Shown: one piece after another, positions 22,320-32,538 of the stretch
Layout: each line of letters starts with the position of its first letter
Position numbering within the stretch: position 1 is the first letter of the stretch
Source of the DNA: Pyxicephalus adspersus
Lineage: Eukaryota; Chordata; Amphibia; Anura; Pyxicephalidae
Direction: 5' to 3'
DNA: 64,000 nucleotides
Assembly (NCBI RefSeq): GCF_032062135.1
Contig: NC_092859.1
Coordinates: 66,144,057-66,208,056 of the forward strand
Program-made: the position numbers and the translations under genes
Notes under the pieces: generated by a model
The model's database searches: none
What the model was told of the DNA's origin: nothing
The model's input: the letters and a program-made list of their open reading frames with translations, nothing else

Positions 22320-23248
22320 TGGTCAGCACGGCTGTTCTCGTGATGGCTTGCGCGGTGACCGGGGGTCCAAAGGGTGGATCCAAGGATTTGTGCTTGTGCG
22401 GAGCTTTAACCAACACTACGTCCCCGGGCTTAAATGGGTGCGTCAGTTCATCTGTAGGGAGAGGAAAAGAAAGAGACATATCTCCGTAGCTGCTTATTTT
22501 CAATAAGTTTAGCTACATATTGGTCTTGGATTTGTTGGAGATCCCCGGGTAATAAAATTAAAGTGTCTTTAGCCCAGGGAGTGGGAAAACGTCTTCCCAT
22601 TAAAATTTCAAAAGGTGACAGCTTATTAACTGGTTTTAGTGTCATTCTTATTTCTGCTAGTACGGCTGGTAGGTATTGGTCCTACTTAAAGAATGTCCCT
22701 CCAGTTGCTTTTCTAAGTTTGTTTTTCAGTGTCCTATTTGTTCTTTCTACTACTCCAGCACTCTGGGGGTGATATGGAATGTGGAACTTCCATTCTATGT
22801 TCATAATCTTTGAAATCTCCTGTGTGACTTTAGAAGTGAATGGAGTGCCATTGTCTGAGCTTATTTCAAATGGACATCCAAATCTGGGGATGATCTCCTT
22901 GCATAATATTTTAGTTACTGTCCTTGCATTTTCTTTCCTGACTACAAAAGCTTCTACCCATCTGCTGAATCTATCTGCAATCGCTAACATTATCTGACAT
23001 CCATTGGAAGCCCTTGGCATGTGCGAAAAATCAATTTGTAACTCTTGAAATGGACCCTGTGGAGGTAACAAATGTTCATGTTGTCCTGTTTTCTTCTTTC
23101 TTCTTTTCCTCTTTCTTCTTTTTCTTGTTGTGGTTTTAATGCTCTTGTGTTCTATACCATGGGTTTGAAAAACAATTAGTGGTACTGCTATTTGGGGCAG
23201 TCCTACTATCCTTCCTTTTGACCAGATTCCAAAGGAATCTAAGGTCAA
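22243..23248 (-). pseudogene. retroviral integrase remnant
   Basis: The frame 23248-22682 keeps the catalytic triad: D in LQIDFSHMP, D in SSDNGTPF, and E in VVERTN 35 residues after the second D (the DD35E pattern). The continuation in frames 22645-22448 (LSPFEILMGRRFPTPW) and 22503-22243 (HPFKPGDVVLVK ... WIHASREG) is the C-terminal domain of class I retroviral integrases. Integrase joins viral DNA to host DNA in the nucleus. A frame change and stops separate core and tail, and the zinc-binding HHCC domain is not visible before 23248, so it is broken. Confidence 0.88.
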
Positions 23249-23364
23249 TCCTTTTCCCAGAATTCAATGTCCTGTGAGGTTGCGAAGGACTGTAATTGTG
23301 TTATAAGTGTGTTGCTTTCAGTGGAAGCTGGGATGGCAAGCAGAAGTGTATCGGGGGGGGGGGG

Positions 23365-23738
23365 CTAGTGGTGGGTGTGGTAGACTGAGAAGCGGCTTTG
23401 CATGACTGCTAGTCTGTTGCCCCTGGCATTGAATGATTTGGAAGAAGTTTGTGCTTGACATTTGACAATGGCTATTTGATAGGGGAGGTGAATTTCAGTG
23501 ATACATGAGTGTGACTCTGGCACTTTATCCTCTGGCCCTTTAAGACCTAAGAGGGCATTGAGCACAGTGACAGGACCACTGGTAGCAGAAGCATATTTTA
23601 CACTTAATCCTGCAGTGGATGTTAGGATAACTTCATAACCAGACAACCTTTGTGCTGCTATTTGTTGAGTGGTTCCAGAAAACACCACAATGACACCGTG
23701 TCTTTCTGACGTGCCTCCCGAGAGGGGCTACTGTACAT
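23365..23738 (-). pseudogene. retroviral RT end / RNase H remnant
   Basis: The frame 23688-23365 contains LPYQIAIVKCQAQTSS followed by ARGNRLA, resembling the last helix and loop of retroviral RNase H (LPxxIAIVKCxAHTxxxxxxxxGNxxAD). The histidine of the usual AHT triplet is Q here and the final D is absent, so the active site is damaged. The 23689-23738 stretch, directly left of the hAT insertion, is the flank that continues the reverse transcriptase on the other side. Confidence 0.65.
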
Positions 23739-24069
23739 TAGTGTTGGTCGAATAGCTCAATATTCGATTCGTCAGCTATTTGCTCAAATAGAGCAAAATT
23801 ATTCAGGTGGTCGAATGTCAAAGTCGAACACCATTAAAGTCAATAAGAGGAAGAAATCAGGTTTTTTTCAGCACTGTGTAGAGCTTCTTCAGCCTCTAAA
23901 CAGATGTAAAAAGATACATTTTAAAAAGATACATAATAAAAATATACATTGTAAACGTACATAAAAAGATACATTATAAAAGGATACATAAAAAGATATA
24001 TAACACTATTACATACCCCTGTACTTCACATGAATATTAAAGAGCACCTGTCACATCAATATTAGGTTA

Positions 24070-24604
24070 AAGCTAGGTACACTCTTCCAATAATTATTGT
24101 TAGAAAACGAACGATTACGACCGATCAACGATTATGCACGGTTATACTTGAACAATCATGTTGTGCACAATTCTGTACATGCTGTAACAATATGATCGTT
24201 CAAATATAATCCACCAACAGTGTCCACGCACTAGATACAATCGTTTGAACGATGCAGGGAGGGACATGTAAAGGAGAAAGAGTACCGCAGAAGCATGCAC
24301 GATCACTGAACGACCGTACACACGATAGTGAACCACAATCTTCGTTTCCAACAACAATCCTCGTTCGTCGGCGTGCTTGGTCACTTTTTTTTGGCCAATC
24401 AGTTGTTCATCGGTCGCTCGACGGTCATTTCCAACGATAATTATTGGACGCGTGTACACACGATAGTGAATGACAATCTTCGTTTCCAACGACAATCCTC
24501 GTTCATCTGCGTCCTTGGTCCCTTTTTTTTTTGGCGAATCGGTTGTTCATCGGTCGTTCGACGGTTGTTTCTATCGCTAATTATTGGACGTGTGTATGGA
24601 GCTT
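24070..24604. mobile_element. MITE with TA duplication, inside hAT copy B
   Basis: Ends AAGCTAGGTACACTCTTCC and (reverse) AAGCTCCATACACACGTCC, continuing into CAATAATTA and ACGACCGATCAACGATT on both arms. Both ends adjoin TA (24068-24069, 24605-24606). The right half holds a direct duplication of about 145 bp (24310-24455 and 24457-24603). The same MITE start is found at 42442 in the sister element. Confidence 0.75.
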
Positions 24605-24791
24605 TAGTCTACACAGACTGTTTCCCCAGGATTTAACCTGAAGCTTTTAAAGCCTGTGTTCGAAGTCCCCATGCATTCCAAAGGGCTAATCTACACCAGG
24701 ACGTTTCCTTCAGGCACGTTTTTGAGCGTTATCTTTAACGTTGCTTGCAACGTTTAAAAAAAAAACGCTGGATAAACGCGGAAAAACGCTT

Positions 24792-25729
24792 NNNNNNNNN
24801 NNNNNNNNNNNNNNNNNNNNNNNNNNNNNNNNNNNNNNNNNNNNNNNNNNNNNNNNNNNNNNNNNNNNNNNNNNNNNNNNNNNNNNNNNNNNNNNNNNNN
24901 NNNNNNNNNNNNNNNNNNNNNNNNNNNNNNNNNNNNNNNNNNNNNNNNNNNNNNNNNNNNNNNNNNNNNNNNNNNNNNNNNNNNNNNNNNNNNNNNNNNN
25001 NNNNNNNNNNNNNNNNNNNNNNNNNNNNNNNNNNNNNNNNNNNNNNNNNNNNNNNNNNNNNNNNNNNNNNNNNNNNNNNNNNNNNNNNNNNNNNNNNNNN
25101 NNNNNNNNNNNNNNNNNNNNNNNNNNNNNNNNNNNNNNNNNNNNNNNNNNNNNNNNNNNNNNNNNNNNNNNNNNNNNNNNNNNNNNNNNNNNNNNNNNNN
25201 NNNNNNNNNNNNNNNNNNNNNNNNNNNNNNNNNNNNNNNNNNNNNNNNNNNNNNNNNNNNNNNNNNNNNNNNNNNNNNNNNNNNNNNNNNNNNNNNNNNN
25301 NNNNNNNNNNNNNNNNNNNNNNNNNNNNNNNNNNNNNNNNNNNNNNNNNNNNNNNNNNNNNNNNNNNNNNNNNNNNNNNNNNNNNNNNNNNNNNNNNNNN
25401 NNNNNNNNNNNNNNNNNNNNNNNNNNNNNNNNNNNNNNNNNNNNNNNNNNNNNNNNNNNNNNNNNNNNNNNNNNNNNNNNNNNNNNNNNNNNNNNNNNNN
25501 NNNNNNNNNNNNNNNNNNNNNNNNNNNNNNNNNNNNNNNNNNNNNNNNNNNNNNNNNNNNNNNNNNNNNNNNNNNNNNNNNNNNNNNNNNNNNNNNNNNN
25601 NNNNNNNNNNNNNNNNNNNNNNNNNNNNNNNNNNNNNNNNNNNNNNNNNNNNNNNNNNNNNNNNNNNNNNNNNNNNNNNNNNNNNNNNNNNNNNNNNNNN
25701 NNNNNNNNNNNNNNNNNNNNNNNNNNNNN
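24792..25729. other. assembly gap (938 N)
   Basis: A run of N inside hAT copy B. The sister element's gap ends just before a long inverted repeat (43511-44000), so a hairpin may be the reason for both gaps. Frames reported across the N run are meaningless. Confidence 0.99.
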
Positions 25730-26007
25730 CAGGGCAAAAGAGGTTGAATGGAGATATGTATCTCCCACAGTCCGGAAATCCCACAATGACATTATGATTC
25801 ATAATGTCATTGTCGGATAACCTGTAAAAAATAAAAAAAAACTAGTTAAAAAAAAAACACACACAAATTAAATTCATTTAAGATTAATTTTTTTTTTAAC
25901 GAATTTTTGCAGTCGAATCTCGTGTTTTTCGGGTCGGGTCTATCCGAATTTGAGCAGTCATATTCGGCTCGAATATAAGGACAACCCGAATTCGAACACC
26001 AACACTA

Positions 26008-26338
26008 CTGTACATAACAATAAAGTGGAACCATGCTGTGGCTGCCAGTTGGCAACCACCTGCTGAAGGGCAATTGAGAAGACTGCCGGGGAGTAAACAA
26101 AGCCCTGGGGCAAGCGGCACCAGGTATATTGTTGTCCCTTGAAAATACATGCCATAAGGAGCTGAGACTCGGGTGACAATTGTATTGAGAAAAATGCATT
26201 GGCCAAATCAACAACACTGTAAAATTGGGTCTCAGGCTGTACTGCTGTAAGGATGGTACTAAGATCTGACATGACTGGTGTTAGGGGCGTAACCAGCCCA
26301 TTAATGGCTCTGAGATCCTGTGAAGCGGTATGAGCCAT
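26008..26338 (-). pseudogene. retroviral reverse transcriptase remnant
   Basis: The minus-strand frame has QDLRAINGLV (finger region), FYSVVDLANAFFSIQL (first catalytic aspartate region, motif A) and QYTWCRLPQGFVYSPAVF (motif B with LPQGF). These motifs are typical of class I retroviral RT. The frame ends at the hAT insertion, and the second catalytic box (YxDD) is not seen intact on either side of it. RT copies viral RNA into DNA. This copy is inactive. Confidence 0.88.
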
Positions 26339-26532
26339 CAGGCTTTTTTACAGGATTTACTGGAGTATTGTAAGGCTAGCAAGTTCTCTTAAGTATGCCT
26401 TGCTGGCAGAAAGATTGAATCATGGGTGCTAAGGAATCTTCCTTGCCTTTTGCTTAAGAGTACTGCTATTGGTATATTGGTGTATTTGGTTTTGTAAGTG
26501 TTGTATATGGGGTGCATTCCAGGAATCCCACA

Positions 26533-27165
26533 TCATATGGTGCAGTGGACCATGTGCTGTCGGGAACTAGAAAAATCCAATAAAGACAATTGCAACGTAG
26601 TATTGACATTAATCCCTCCCTTTGAGTCAATAACCAGTGACATTCCCAAAGATCCCATCAGGTCTCTTCCTAACAAGTTGATTGGACAACTAGGTAATAC
26701 CTTGAATGAATGATGTGTAATGTATTCTTGATGTACTGTACATATGGGAATATGAGGTGTGCGTCGTGTAGGGGTGATGATGTAGGGGTTTATTCCCACA
26801 GAGGGCTCACCAGGTGTAGATGGACCTGACCAGAAGTGGAGTACAGAACAAGTCGCTCCTGTGTCTACTAAGAAATTTGTCAGGAATTGTCCTACTTTTA
26901 ATGTGATTGTTGGGTTGGGTGTGATTGTTAGGTTCATCAGCCTGGTCAGAGATCTGTAACAAAGTGGTGGTGGAGTCTTCCTGTGGGCATCCCTTTGCTT
27001 GATGTGGTTTGCCGCTCTGTTGTATAGGGTACTTTGGGGCAGGGTGGTTGTAATTGTGAGATAAATGTGGCTGCATTGACATGCTATGTGGTTGCTGTTG
27101 TACTGACTGCTGTTGGTGTGTAGGGCAGTCCCTGGCCCAGAGACCTTCTTCCACAGGCAAAACAC
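26533..27165 (-). pseudogene. retroviral protease region remnant
   Basis: The frame 27165-26533 contains LVDTGATCSVL at about 26880, the aspartic protease active site (D-T-G), and CPINLLGRDLMGSLG at about 26670, the second conserved protease motif. The protease is a homodimer that cleaves the Gag-Pol polyprotein. The frame is open for 210 codons, which suggests a moderately recent insertion, but the links to gag and RT are broken by frame changes. Confidence 0.86.
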
Positions 27166-27564
27166 GCTTGATTCCTTCTAATATTTCCATATCCTCTATT
27201 GTCATTCCTGTACTGTCTGCCCCTTCTGCTTCCACTCCTTCCTCTGTACCTTCCAGGTTTCCCTGAATAATGTCCCTGTCCCTACAGTTTCTCCAGGCAT
27301 TTGCTTGCATGCTAATGCAGTGGCCATAGATTTTCTATCTCCAAGTAATCTTACAAACTCAGTGTTTAACTCTTCCCATAACGTTTTATAGTGTGCTTCA
27401 GTTATGCTCCATGGTTAACAAAATCAACAGGAGTTTCCCCGGGAACATTAAAGGGGGCATCCCTGTTTTGGGGCACTTTTAAGTGTTATATGTTTCTTTA
27501 CATGTTTCTTATAGAGGTCTTTAGGTTCCTCTGGGTTATTTCCCTTACCTTGGGTATTCCCCAT
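27081..27564 (-). pseudogene. gag remnant, strongly shortened
   Basis: The start at 27564 reads MGNTQGKGNN, with glycine at position 2 as in myristoylated matrix proteins. The next part (27390-27310) has TEFVRLLGDRKSMATALA and ACKQMPGETV, as at the end of a capsid. Near 27140-27110 a damaged zinc knuckle spans two frames (ACFACGRR, LWARDCPTH; the usual form is CxxCGxxGHWARDCP). A normal gag needs about 1.4 kb or more and only about 0.5 kb is left, so most of matrix and capsid is deleted. Confidence 0.65.
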
Positions 27565-28056
27565 AGTTGCAGTATAAATTACAGTATAAACTCTATTGTA
27601 ATAAACTGAAAAGTATATTGACTATTGTAAACAGTTATTGTTAGTTCAGTTGGTAGCTGCAGTGCTCGCTGTCATCCTGTTCCCAGGACTGCATACCAAA
27701 ACGCAGCTTAGGTCATGTTACTGCTTGCCCGAGGCAACCATAGCAGTGAGGATTGACCCAACCTCATCTTGGCAACCAGATTAGTACAAAAACTTATCTT
27801 ATATACAATATTTCCTATACTTCTATATCATGCAACAAAATTCTAATATGCTATAAATTAAAACAGAGGCCACGAGTGTGAACAAATTCAATAAAAAAAT
27901 TCCCAAATCTTCCTAAAGACCTAGTCCTTTTATGGGGGAGTCTACACTGCCATAGTGCTTAGGTTCGTAAGCTATCTACAGGGACCCAGGAGAGGGCAGA
28001 TGTAAAAAACAAAAAATTCCACTTACCCAATCCTGGTTCTTTTAAGGTAGGTAAAT
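27565..28056 (-). other. retroviral leader region
   Basis: Non-coding DNA between the LTR and the gag start, as expected in a retrovirus. No packaging signal can be identified by eye. Confidence 0.5.
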
Positions 28057-28077
28057 ATCCCAGTTTTGACGCCAAAC
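28057..28077 (-). promoter_or_regulatory. candidate primer-binding site
   Basis: On the minus strand, directly after the LTR end CCTTAACA, comes GTTTGGCGTCAAAACTGGGA. TGGCGYC followed by AACTGGGA resembles retroviral tRNA-primer sites (TGGCGCCC-type). Which tRNA is not determined. Confidence 0.5.
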
Positions 28078-28313
28078 TGTTAAGGCAATATCTTGCTCAT
28101 CCCAGATCAGGTTCCCTGTCTATCATGGCCTTTGTTTTCAATGTGTTGGGAACAGTGAATAACACACATGCAGCTCAAACATGTAGGTATAACACTTCTC
28201 AAAACTTTATTATCACATCACAGTTTTTATAGTCAGACAGCAAGGTGGAAGACACTTAGAGGTTAGTCAATAACAAGAAACTTAATTAACAAGTTCCTGA
28301 GCAAGATGTTTCA
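28078..28313 (-). repeat. 5' LTR of the retrovirus
   Basis: On the minus strand it starts TGAAACATCTTGCTCAGG and ends ATTGCCTTAACA (TG...CA, 236 bp). A polyadenylation signal AATAAA is at 28211-28206. The hAT array resumes directly to the right (CGGCGGTGGGCTCTGAG). No second LTR was found to the left, so a target duplication cannot be checked. Confidence 0.7.
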
Positions 28314-29531
28314 CGGCGGTGGGCTCTGAGACGAAGTGTGGATGGCATTAATATCTGCCATCTAGAGTTGGGTACTGGGCAGGCAGCAGCAGCAACAGCA
28401 GGAGGAGGAAGCATTAAGCCCTGAGACGGAGTGTGGATGACATTAGTAACTGGCATCTAGAGTTGGGTATTGGGCAGGCAGCAGCAGTAACGGCATAAGG
28501 AGGAGGCATTAGGACCTAAGACGGAGTGTGGAGGACATTAGTAACTGGCATCTAGATTTGGGTACTGGGTAGGCAGCAGCAGTAACAGCATGATTGGCAG
28601 GCGGTGGGCCCTAAAACGGAGTGTGGATGACATTAGTAACTGGCATCTAGATTTGGGTACTGGGCAGGCAGCAGCAGTAACAGCATGAGGAGGAGGCGTT
28701 AGGTCTTTAGATGGAGTGTGGACGACATTAGTAACTGACATCTAGAGTTGGGTACTGGGCTGGCAGCAGCAGTAACAGCAGGAGTAGGAGGAGGAGGTGG
28801 TGGGCTCTCAGATGAAGTGTGGACGGCATTGGTAACCGGCATCTAGAGCTGGGTACTGGGCAGGGAGCAGCAGTAACAGCAGGAGGAGGAGGCGGTGGGC
28901 TCTGAGATAAAGTGTGGACGGCATTGGTAACCGGCATCTAGAACTGGGTTCTAGGCAGGCAGCAGCAGTAACAGCAGGAGGAGGAGACAGTGAGCTCTGA
29001 GATGGTATTAGTATCTGGCATCTAGAGTTGGTTACTGGGCAGGCAGCAGCAGTAACAGCATGATTAGGAGGAGTTAGGCCCTGAGACGTAGTGTGGATGG
29101 CATTAGTAACTTGCATCTAGAGTTGGGCACTGGGCAGGCAGCAGCAATAACAGCATAAGGAGGAGGCATTAGGCCCTGAGATGGAGTGTGGATAACATTA
29201 GTAATTTGAATCTAGAGTTGGATACTGGGCAGGCAGCAGCAGTAACAGCAGGAGGAGGAGGCAGTGGGCTCTGAGATGGAGTGTGGACCACATTAGTAAC
29301 TGGCATCTAGATTGGGTACTGGGCAGGCAGCAGAAACAACAGCAGGAGGCAGTAGGCTCCGAGACGAAGCATAGACTGCATTGGTAAATGGCATCTAAAG
29401 CTGGGTACTGGGCAGGCAGTAGCAGTAACAGCAGGAGGAGAAGGCAGTGGGCCCTTAGACAGAGCAAAGACGGCATTAGAGGTTGAGGCCATCACCTCTA
29501 TGGACTGTGTAGAAGCTGTAGCTCTTGTACA
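28314..29531. repeat. satellite-like array, right part of hAT copy A
   Basis: About eleven units of 90-120 bp: TGGCATCTAGAGTTGGGTAC, TGGGCAGGCAGCAGCAGTAA, CAGCAGGAGGAGGAGGC, TGGGCCCTGAGACGGAGTG, TGGATGACATTAGTAAC. Units vary by substitutions and by the number of GGA and GCA triplets. Minus-strand frames give LLLLLLPAQYP-like strings and are not genes. It ends in the TAGAAGCTGTAGCT module at about 29505. Confidence 0.9.
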
Positions 29532-29624
29532 CATGAATGGATGAACGAGATTCACACTGCTCATACCTACTATCCAGTGAAACCACATAAAAGGGACCGG
29601 GCTTGGCAGAATCAGCGGGGAAAT
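29532..29624 (+). pseudogene. 28S rRNA gene fragment
   Basis: CATGAATGGATGAACGAGAT, then ACCTACTATCCAGTGAAACC and CGGGCTTGGCAGAATCAGCG, GGGAAA: colinear with vertebrate 28S around the R1/R2 insertion zone. It is the same region as 21699-21824 but in the opposite orientation, and lies at the transposase-side end of the array. Confidence 0.88.
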
Positions 29625-30240
29625 ACAGATTTTTTTCTTGATTTGTGGATTAATAGCAAGTGCTATCACAGTTAAATATCTGCATTTCTTTTAGAGAAAT
29701 ACATACATTTTTATGGGTTTTAGGATAGATACCAAGTGCTATCAGAATAAAATATCTGTATTTTTTTTAGAGAAATACATACATTTTTATGGCTTTGGGG
29801 ATATATAGCAAAGTGGGATCAGAATAAAATATCAGTTATTTTTGTAAAGAAATATAGATAATTTTATGGTCTTTTGTATAGATACCAAGGGCTATCAGAA
29901 TAAAATATCTGTAATTTTTGGAGAGAAATGCATACATTTTTATGGCTTTGGGGATTTATAGCAAAGTAGGATCAGAATAAAATATCTGTATTTTTGGAGA
30001 GAAATATAGAAATTTTTATGGCCTTTTATTCCTGTTAAATCAAGTCAAGTTAGTCAAGTTAAATCATTTGCTATCTATCAAAAAAGGAAGAAAAAGTCTG
30101 TATTTCTCTCCAAAAAATACAGATATTTAATTATGATACCTCTTGCAATCTACCACAAAAGCCAGAAAAAGTTCTGTATTTATCTATAAAAAATACAGAT
30201 ATTTCATTCTGATCCCACTTGCAATCTATCAAAAAAGACA
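29625..30240. repeat. AT-rich repeat array with inverted second half
   Basis: The left part (29625-30020) has about five units of 65-80 bp, e.g. AATAAAATATCTGTATTTTT, AGAGAAATACATACATTTTT, ATGGCTTTGGGGATATATAG. The right part (30060-30235) has two to three units in reverse orientation (CTGTATTTCTCTCCAAAAAA, TACAGATATTT). The two halves could fold on each other. Confidence 0.8.
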
Positions 30241-32538
30241 GGTTGCAGATGTCCCATGTAGAGCTCAGGTATTCCTGCACCATGACTAAGTAGCGCTGCT
30301 GAGTGTCATTGGCAATTGCTGCACAACTGGAGGCTTGCTTCCACTGAAAAAAAAGCCTGCAAAGTTTGGCTTAGACAACCTCTACTGCTGCTGCCACCCA
30401 TGCCTCTTAAGGTAGTTGTTTGGCTACCATGGCTGGTGGAACTGCCATAGGGATCCCTGCCGCTGCTGCTGGCAGCTGGAAAGGCTGAGCACAAGTCCCT
30501 TACAAGCACTTCTTGGTAGTGCTGCATTTTAGGTCCCCCGTATTGGTGCAAGATGAGTTGTTGTATCTCAGGCTTATAACGTGGATTAAGTAAGCAACGT
30601 GTAGCAATCCAATAGTGGTCAGGCTTTGTTTTTATGTGTTGTATGCGCGAATCTTTGGCTATGCACTCCTGCATGAAGGCTGTCATGTCAAAGTTCCCAC
30701 AGCTGAGGTAATTCTGGACCCACAATCCTGTGGGTCAAACAGCAGCACAGGGTTGTCCTCCTGCTCCGCCTGGTTTTGACATCCACGGAACATGCCGCCT
30801 TGTGTTTGGGTGGATGAAATTGAGATTTCGCTGTAAATACACCAATCTGGCACTGGCTGTGTACCACCGATGGAAATGCGCTGATAACTTTCTGGCCTTC
30901 CGCAACAACCGCTGGAGACCTGGGTAATTCCTAAGGAAGCGCTGTACTATCAGGTTCATGACGTGAGCCAGGCAAGGTATGTGTGTGTTTCCCACATCGC
31001 AGGGCTGCCAGCAGCTTGGCCTCGTTGCCAGACACGACCCTGTCTGTCTGGAGTCTGTTGGCACTTAGAATGGTTGCGCCCATGTGGCTGAGGGAAACCA
31101 GGCTTCATAACACCAGGACTGCGTGGCAACATCTGAATTGTGCATGGAAAAGGCAAACTGCAGGTTGTTGCTGGCGGTGAACAGATGCTGCTGAATGGGA
31201 GGTGCTGGGTCTCCTTGGCAAAGTGTCCCTGGAGGAAGAGGTTGAGGTACACGAGTCAAAAAAGGAGGAGGAAGTGGTCGAGGAGGAGATTGCATGGCAA
31301 TGTGCTCTGGGCGGAGGTAGGTATACAGGCCTTGCTGCAGCTGCATCTTCCCCTGCTGCCACCAAAGTTAGTGCTGCAGGGCCACGGACACATTGCTTTG
31401 CACGTGTTCATGCAAAGCAGGAACTTATTTTTCAGCAAAATACTCTCGCTTGGGCATATTGTACTGTGGGTTTGTGCAGAGGAATGCGTAACGGAATGCA
31501 TTGGAGTCCACCAGCCGGCAAGGGAGGAGCTCTAACGCAATCAGCTGAGTAATTGCTGCAATGATTAGCTTTGTTTTGAGGTCATTTGGGCCATATTTCC
31601 ACTTGCGCTCCAGCATCTGGGGGATGCAAGGTTGGATGCTGCTAATGCTACCCACAGAAAGATTGCATGATGGGGTAGAAGGTGTGGGGGATGGCAATGA
31701 TGCCTGGTCTTGACTGTTAGCAATGCGCCAAACAGCATCCGATCTGCATTGGAGCTCCTGCTCACCGATGGTGGAGCCTGAAAACAGTAATGCTCGGCTA
31801 CATGCCCCACTCAAATTGCTGGCAGCAGCATGGGTAACTTTGGTGGCAGAAGAAGGAAAGGCAGGGGAGGAAGATCTAGCAGTTTGAGCTTGCTTCTTGG
31901 GCAGAAGTGGTCGCACAGAGCTCTGTGCTTTGACCAGGTGTTCCCGCCAGGTTACTGGGTGTTGGCTTTTTAAATGTGTTCTCATGCAACGTGTTCCAAG
32001 TTTGTTTGGGTTTTTGCCTCTGTTTGCCTTTTTTGGGTTTTTGCCTGTCTTGAGCACACAGTTTGCAGATGACCATAGTGTTGTCATCACTATGGACACT
32101 AAAAAATGCCCACACGGGTGAACATCGAACTGGGCCGAAAGGTGCTCTGGAGCTGGTGCTTGTGGTTGCGGTCTACGGTTGTTGAGGCACAGCTGTGGTG
32201 ACAGCTTCTGACAATGGACGACTATGACTTGCCTCACTGGTACGTGAAGACTGCAGAGTGTGGGCAGCTTTTACCCTCTTCCTCCCTCTCCCCCTTTGAG
32301 GGCACTCTGCAACCTCCTCCTCCTCCTCTTCTTCCAGCCTATGATGATCTCCTTGTTCGCCCCATGTTGGATCAGGGACATCATCATCTAAAGAGACAGT
32401 TTCCCTGTATGTGCCGAAAGGAAGCAGCAGCCTTTTGGAGCCAGTTTGAATTGGCTCGTCTGGCTCAGAGTGTTCGGGTGAAAAGTAAGTGGAGAGAAAG
32501 CCTGTGAACTGACTCTCTTCGTCAGATGACTGAAACAT
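30240..32538 (-). pseudogene. hAT transposase of copy A, broken
   Basis: From right to left: an N-terminal acidic part (MFQSSDEESQFTGF at 32538; an EEEEEEE run), a BED-type finger split over two frames (MWAFFSVHSDDNTMVICKLC at about 32115, with GTRCMRTHLKSQHP in the neighbouring frame), KWKYGPNDLKTKLIIAAITQ (about 31590), a core damaged between 31400 and 31070, PCLAHVMNLIVQRFL (about 30980), KPDHYWIATRCLLNPRYKP (about 30620), then SSCAAIANDTQQRYL at about 30310. The hATC end (SERVFS-type) is not visible. It is likely lost where the AT-rich array starts. Several frame changes make it inactive. Confidence 0.82.

Larger units (their letters stand above)
23739..26007. mobile_element. non-autonomous hAT element (copy B) with 8-bp target duplication CTGTACAT
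   Basis: Terminal repeats TAGTGTTGGTCGAATAGCTC and (right, reverse) TAGTGTTGGTGTTCGAATTC. CTGTACAT occurs at 23731-23738 and again at 26008-26015, exactly adjoining the ends. It has no transposase frame. Inside are GATACAT-rich repeats (23905-24010), a MITE (24070-24604) and a 938-bp gap. The left 500 bp closely match the element starting at 42166. The ends match hAT copy A, so a copy-A-like transposase probably moved it. It entered the reverse transcriptase region of the retrovirus. Confidence 0.93.
21960..28313 (-). mobile_element. class I endogenous retrovirus, truncated, inside hAT copy A
   Basis: On the minus strand from right to left: a 236-bp LTR (28313-28078), a candidate primer-binding site, leader, a shortened gag (start 27564), protease, reverse transcriptase (broken by hAT copy B at 23739-26007), the end of RNase H, and integrase to 22243. 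The protein signatures are closest to gamma/epsilon-type retroviruses: protease LLGRDL, RT LPQGF, integrase C-terminal WIHAS. No 3' LTR and no recognisable env were found, so the left part is lost. The left boundary is uncertain (21960-22240). Confidence 0.82.

Noticed and set aside
24710..25820. Frames of about 350 codons across an N run
   Set aside because: Almost wholly undetermined bases (gap 24792-25729). The same holds for frames at 42514-43476 and 1194-1597.
28538..29476. Frames with LLLLLLPAQYP and PPPPAVTAAACP strings
   Set aside because: Shadow translations of the hAT-associated satellite array, not membrane proteins. The equivalent frames at 21080-21396 and 46293-46817 are the same thing.
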